Source: Paracoccaceae bacterium
GTDB lineage: Bacteria; Pseudomonadota; Alphaproteobacteria; Rhodobacterales; Rhodobacteraceae
DNA: 12,825 nt
Assembly: GCA_009922885.1 (NCBI GenBank)
Contig: RFUP01000028.1
Location: forward strand, 1 to 12,825
Direction: 5' to 3'
The first letter of the stretch is position 1; every line of letters starts with the position of its first letter. Positions 12,777 through 12,825 of this stretch are shown here, piece after piece. Made by a program: the position numbers and the translations under genes. The notes under the pieces were generated by a model, which was given only the letters and a program-made list of their open reading frames with translations, did no database searches and was not told the DNA's origin.

Positions 12777-12825
12777 ACGCTTGCCATACGCTTGCCATAC
12801 GCTTGCCAGACGCAATCCATACGCT
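12777..12825. repeat. 11-bp tandem repeat array cut by the right window edge
   Basis: Unit ACGCTTGCCAT occurs exactly at 12777-12787 and 12788-12798, then as ACGCTTGCCAG at 12799-12809 and ACGCAATCCAT at 12810-12820; ACGCT at 12821-12825 begins a fifth unit at the edge. The period is 11 bp, about one helix turn and not a multiple of three, which argues against coding. It could be a protein-binding array or a slippage-prone minisatellite. Confidence 0.85.

Noticed and set aside
12669..12825. The C-terminus of a minus-strand protein entering from the right (open to TAA at 12671-12669)
   Set aside because: The ~51-codon translation resembles no known protein, crosses the 11-bp repeats (not a multiple of three) and the probable terminator, and a second minus frame is open almost as long.
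12774..12825. A plus-strand gene start at ATG 12774
   Set aside because: There is no ribosome site upstream, the frame is made of the 11-bp repeats, and only 17 codons are visible.
1..12825. A defence island, phage, insertion sequence or CRISPR array
   Set aside because: No transposase, integrase, repeat-spacer array or toxin-antitoxin pair was recognised; nearly every gene is a common chromosomal family.

Overview
The window looks like ordinary chromosome from a high-GC alphaproteobacterium, most probably of the Rhodobacterales (Rhodobacter/Roseobacter group). This rests on protein resemblance recalled from family knowledge, the strong C/G third-position codon bias, and the gene set: a glnK-amtB pair, a cytochrome-fused urate oxidase of the PuuD type, and an endonuclease-type MutL without a MutH in view. 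No search was run. I see no phage, insertion sequence, CRISPR, rRNA or tRNA.

Layout, left to right. (1) 1-155, minus strand: the N-terminal 51 codons of a protein resembling a class A penicillin-binding protein, running off the left edge. (2) 156-2105: a leader with short AT-rich repeats, then glnK (P-II, TTG start) and amtB, the ammonium sensing and uptake pair, closed by a strong symmetric terminator at 2125-2154. (3) 2156-4404: a LysR-type regulator (minus) divergent from puuD (plus), with a shared 95-bp control region. (4) 4453-7505: mutL and rmuC overlapping by ATGA, a DNA repair/maintenance pair. (5) 7506-9088, minus: sfsA followed after 14 bp by map (methionine aminopeptidase, TTG start). 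The map stop codon directly abuts the rmuC stop codon. (6) 9134-12118, plus: a tightly coupled four-gene run in which every junction is an ATGA overlap: a CinA/MoaB-type domain protein, a two-part GNAT acetyltransferase, an AhpD-like CxxC protein and an exported OmpA-domain protein. (7) 12126-12620, minus: a MarR-family regulator interrupted by an in-frame TGA at codon 105, after which the frame continues to a natural end. (8) 12621-12825: non-coding DNA with a probable minus-strand terminator and an 11-bp tandem repeat array cut by the window edge.

The sections are mostly independent functional units: nitrogen sensing, purine breakdown, DNA repair, protein maturation, and a small operon of unknown overall purpose. 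I found no convincing new multi-gene system. The items most worth a second look are the nonsense-interrupted marR, the two separate 11-bp repeat sets (253-292 and 12777-12825), and the translationally linked four-gene run with no known joint function.
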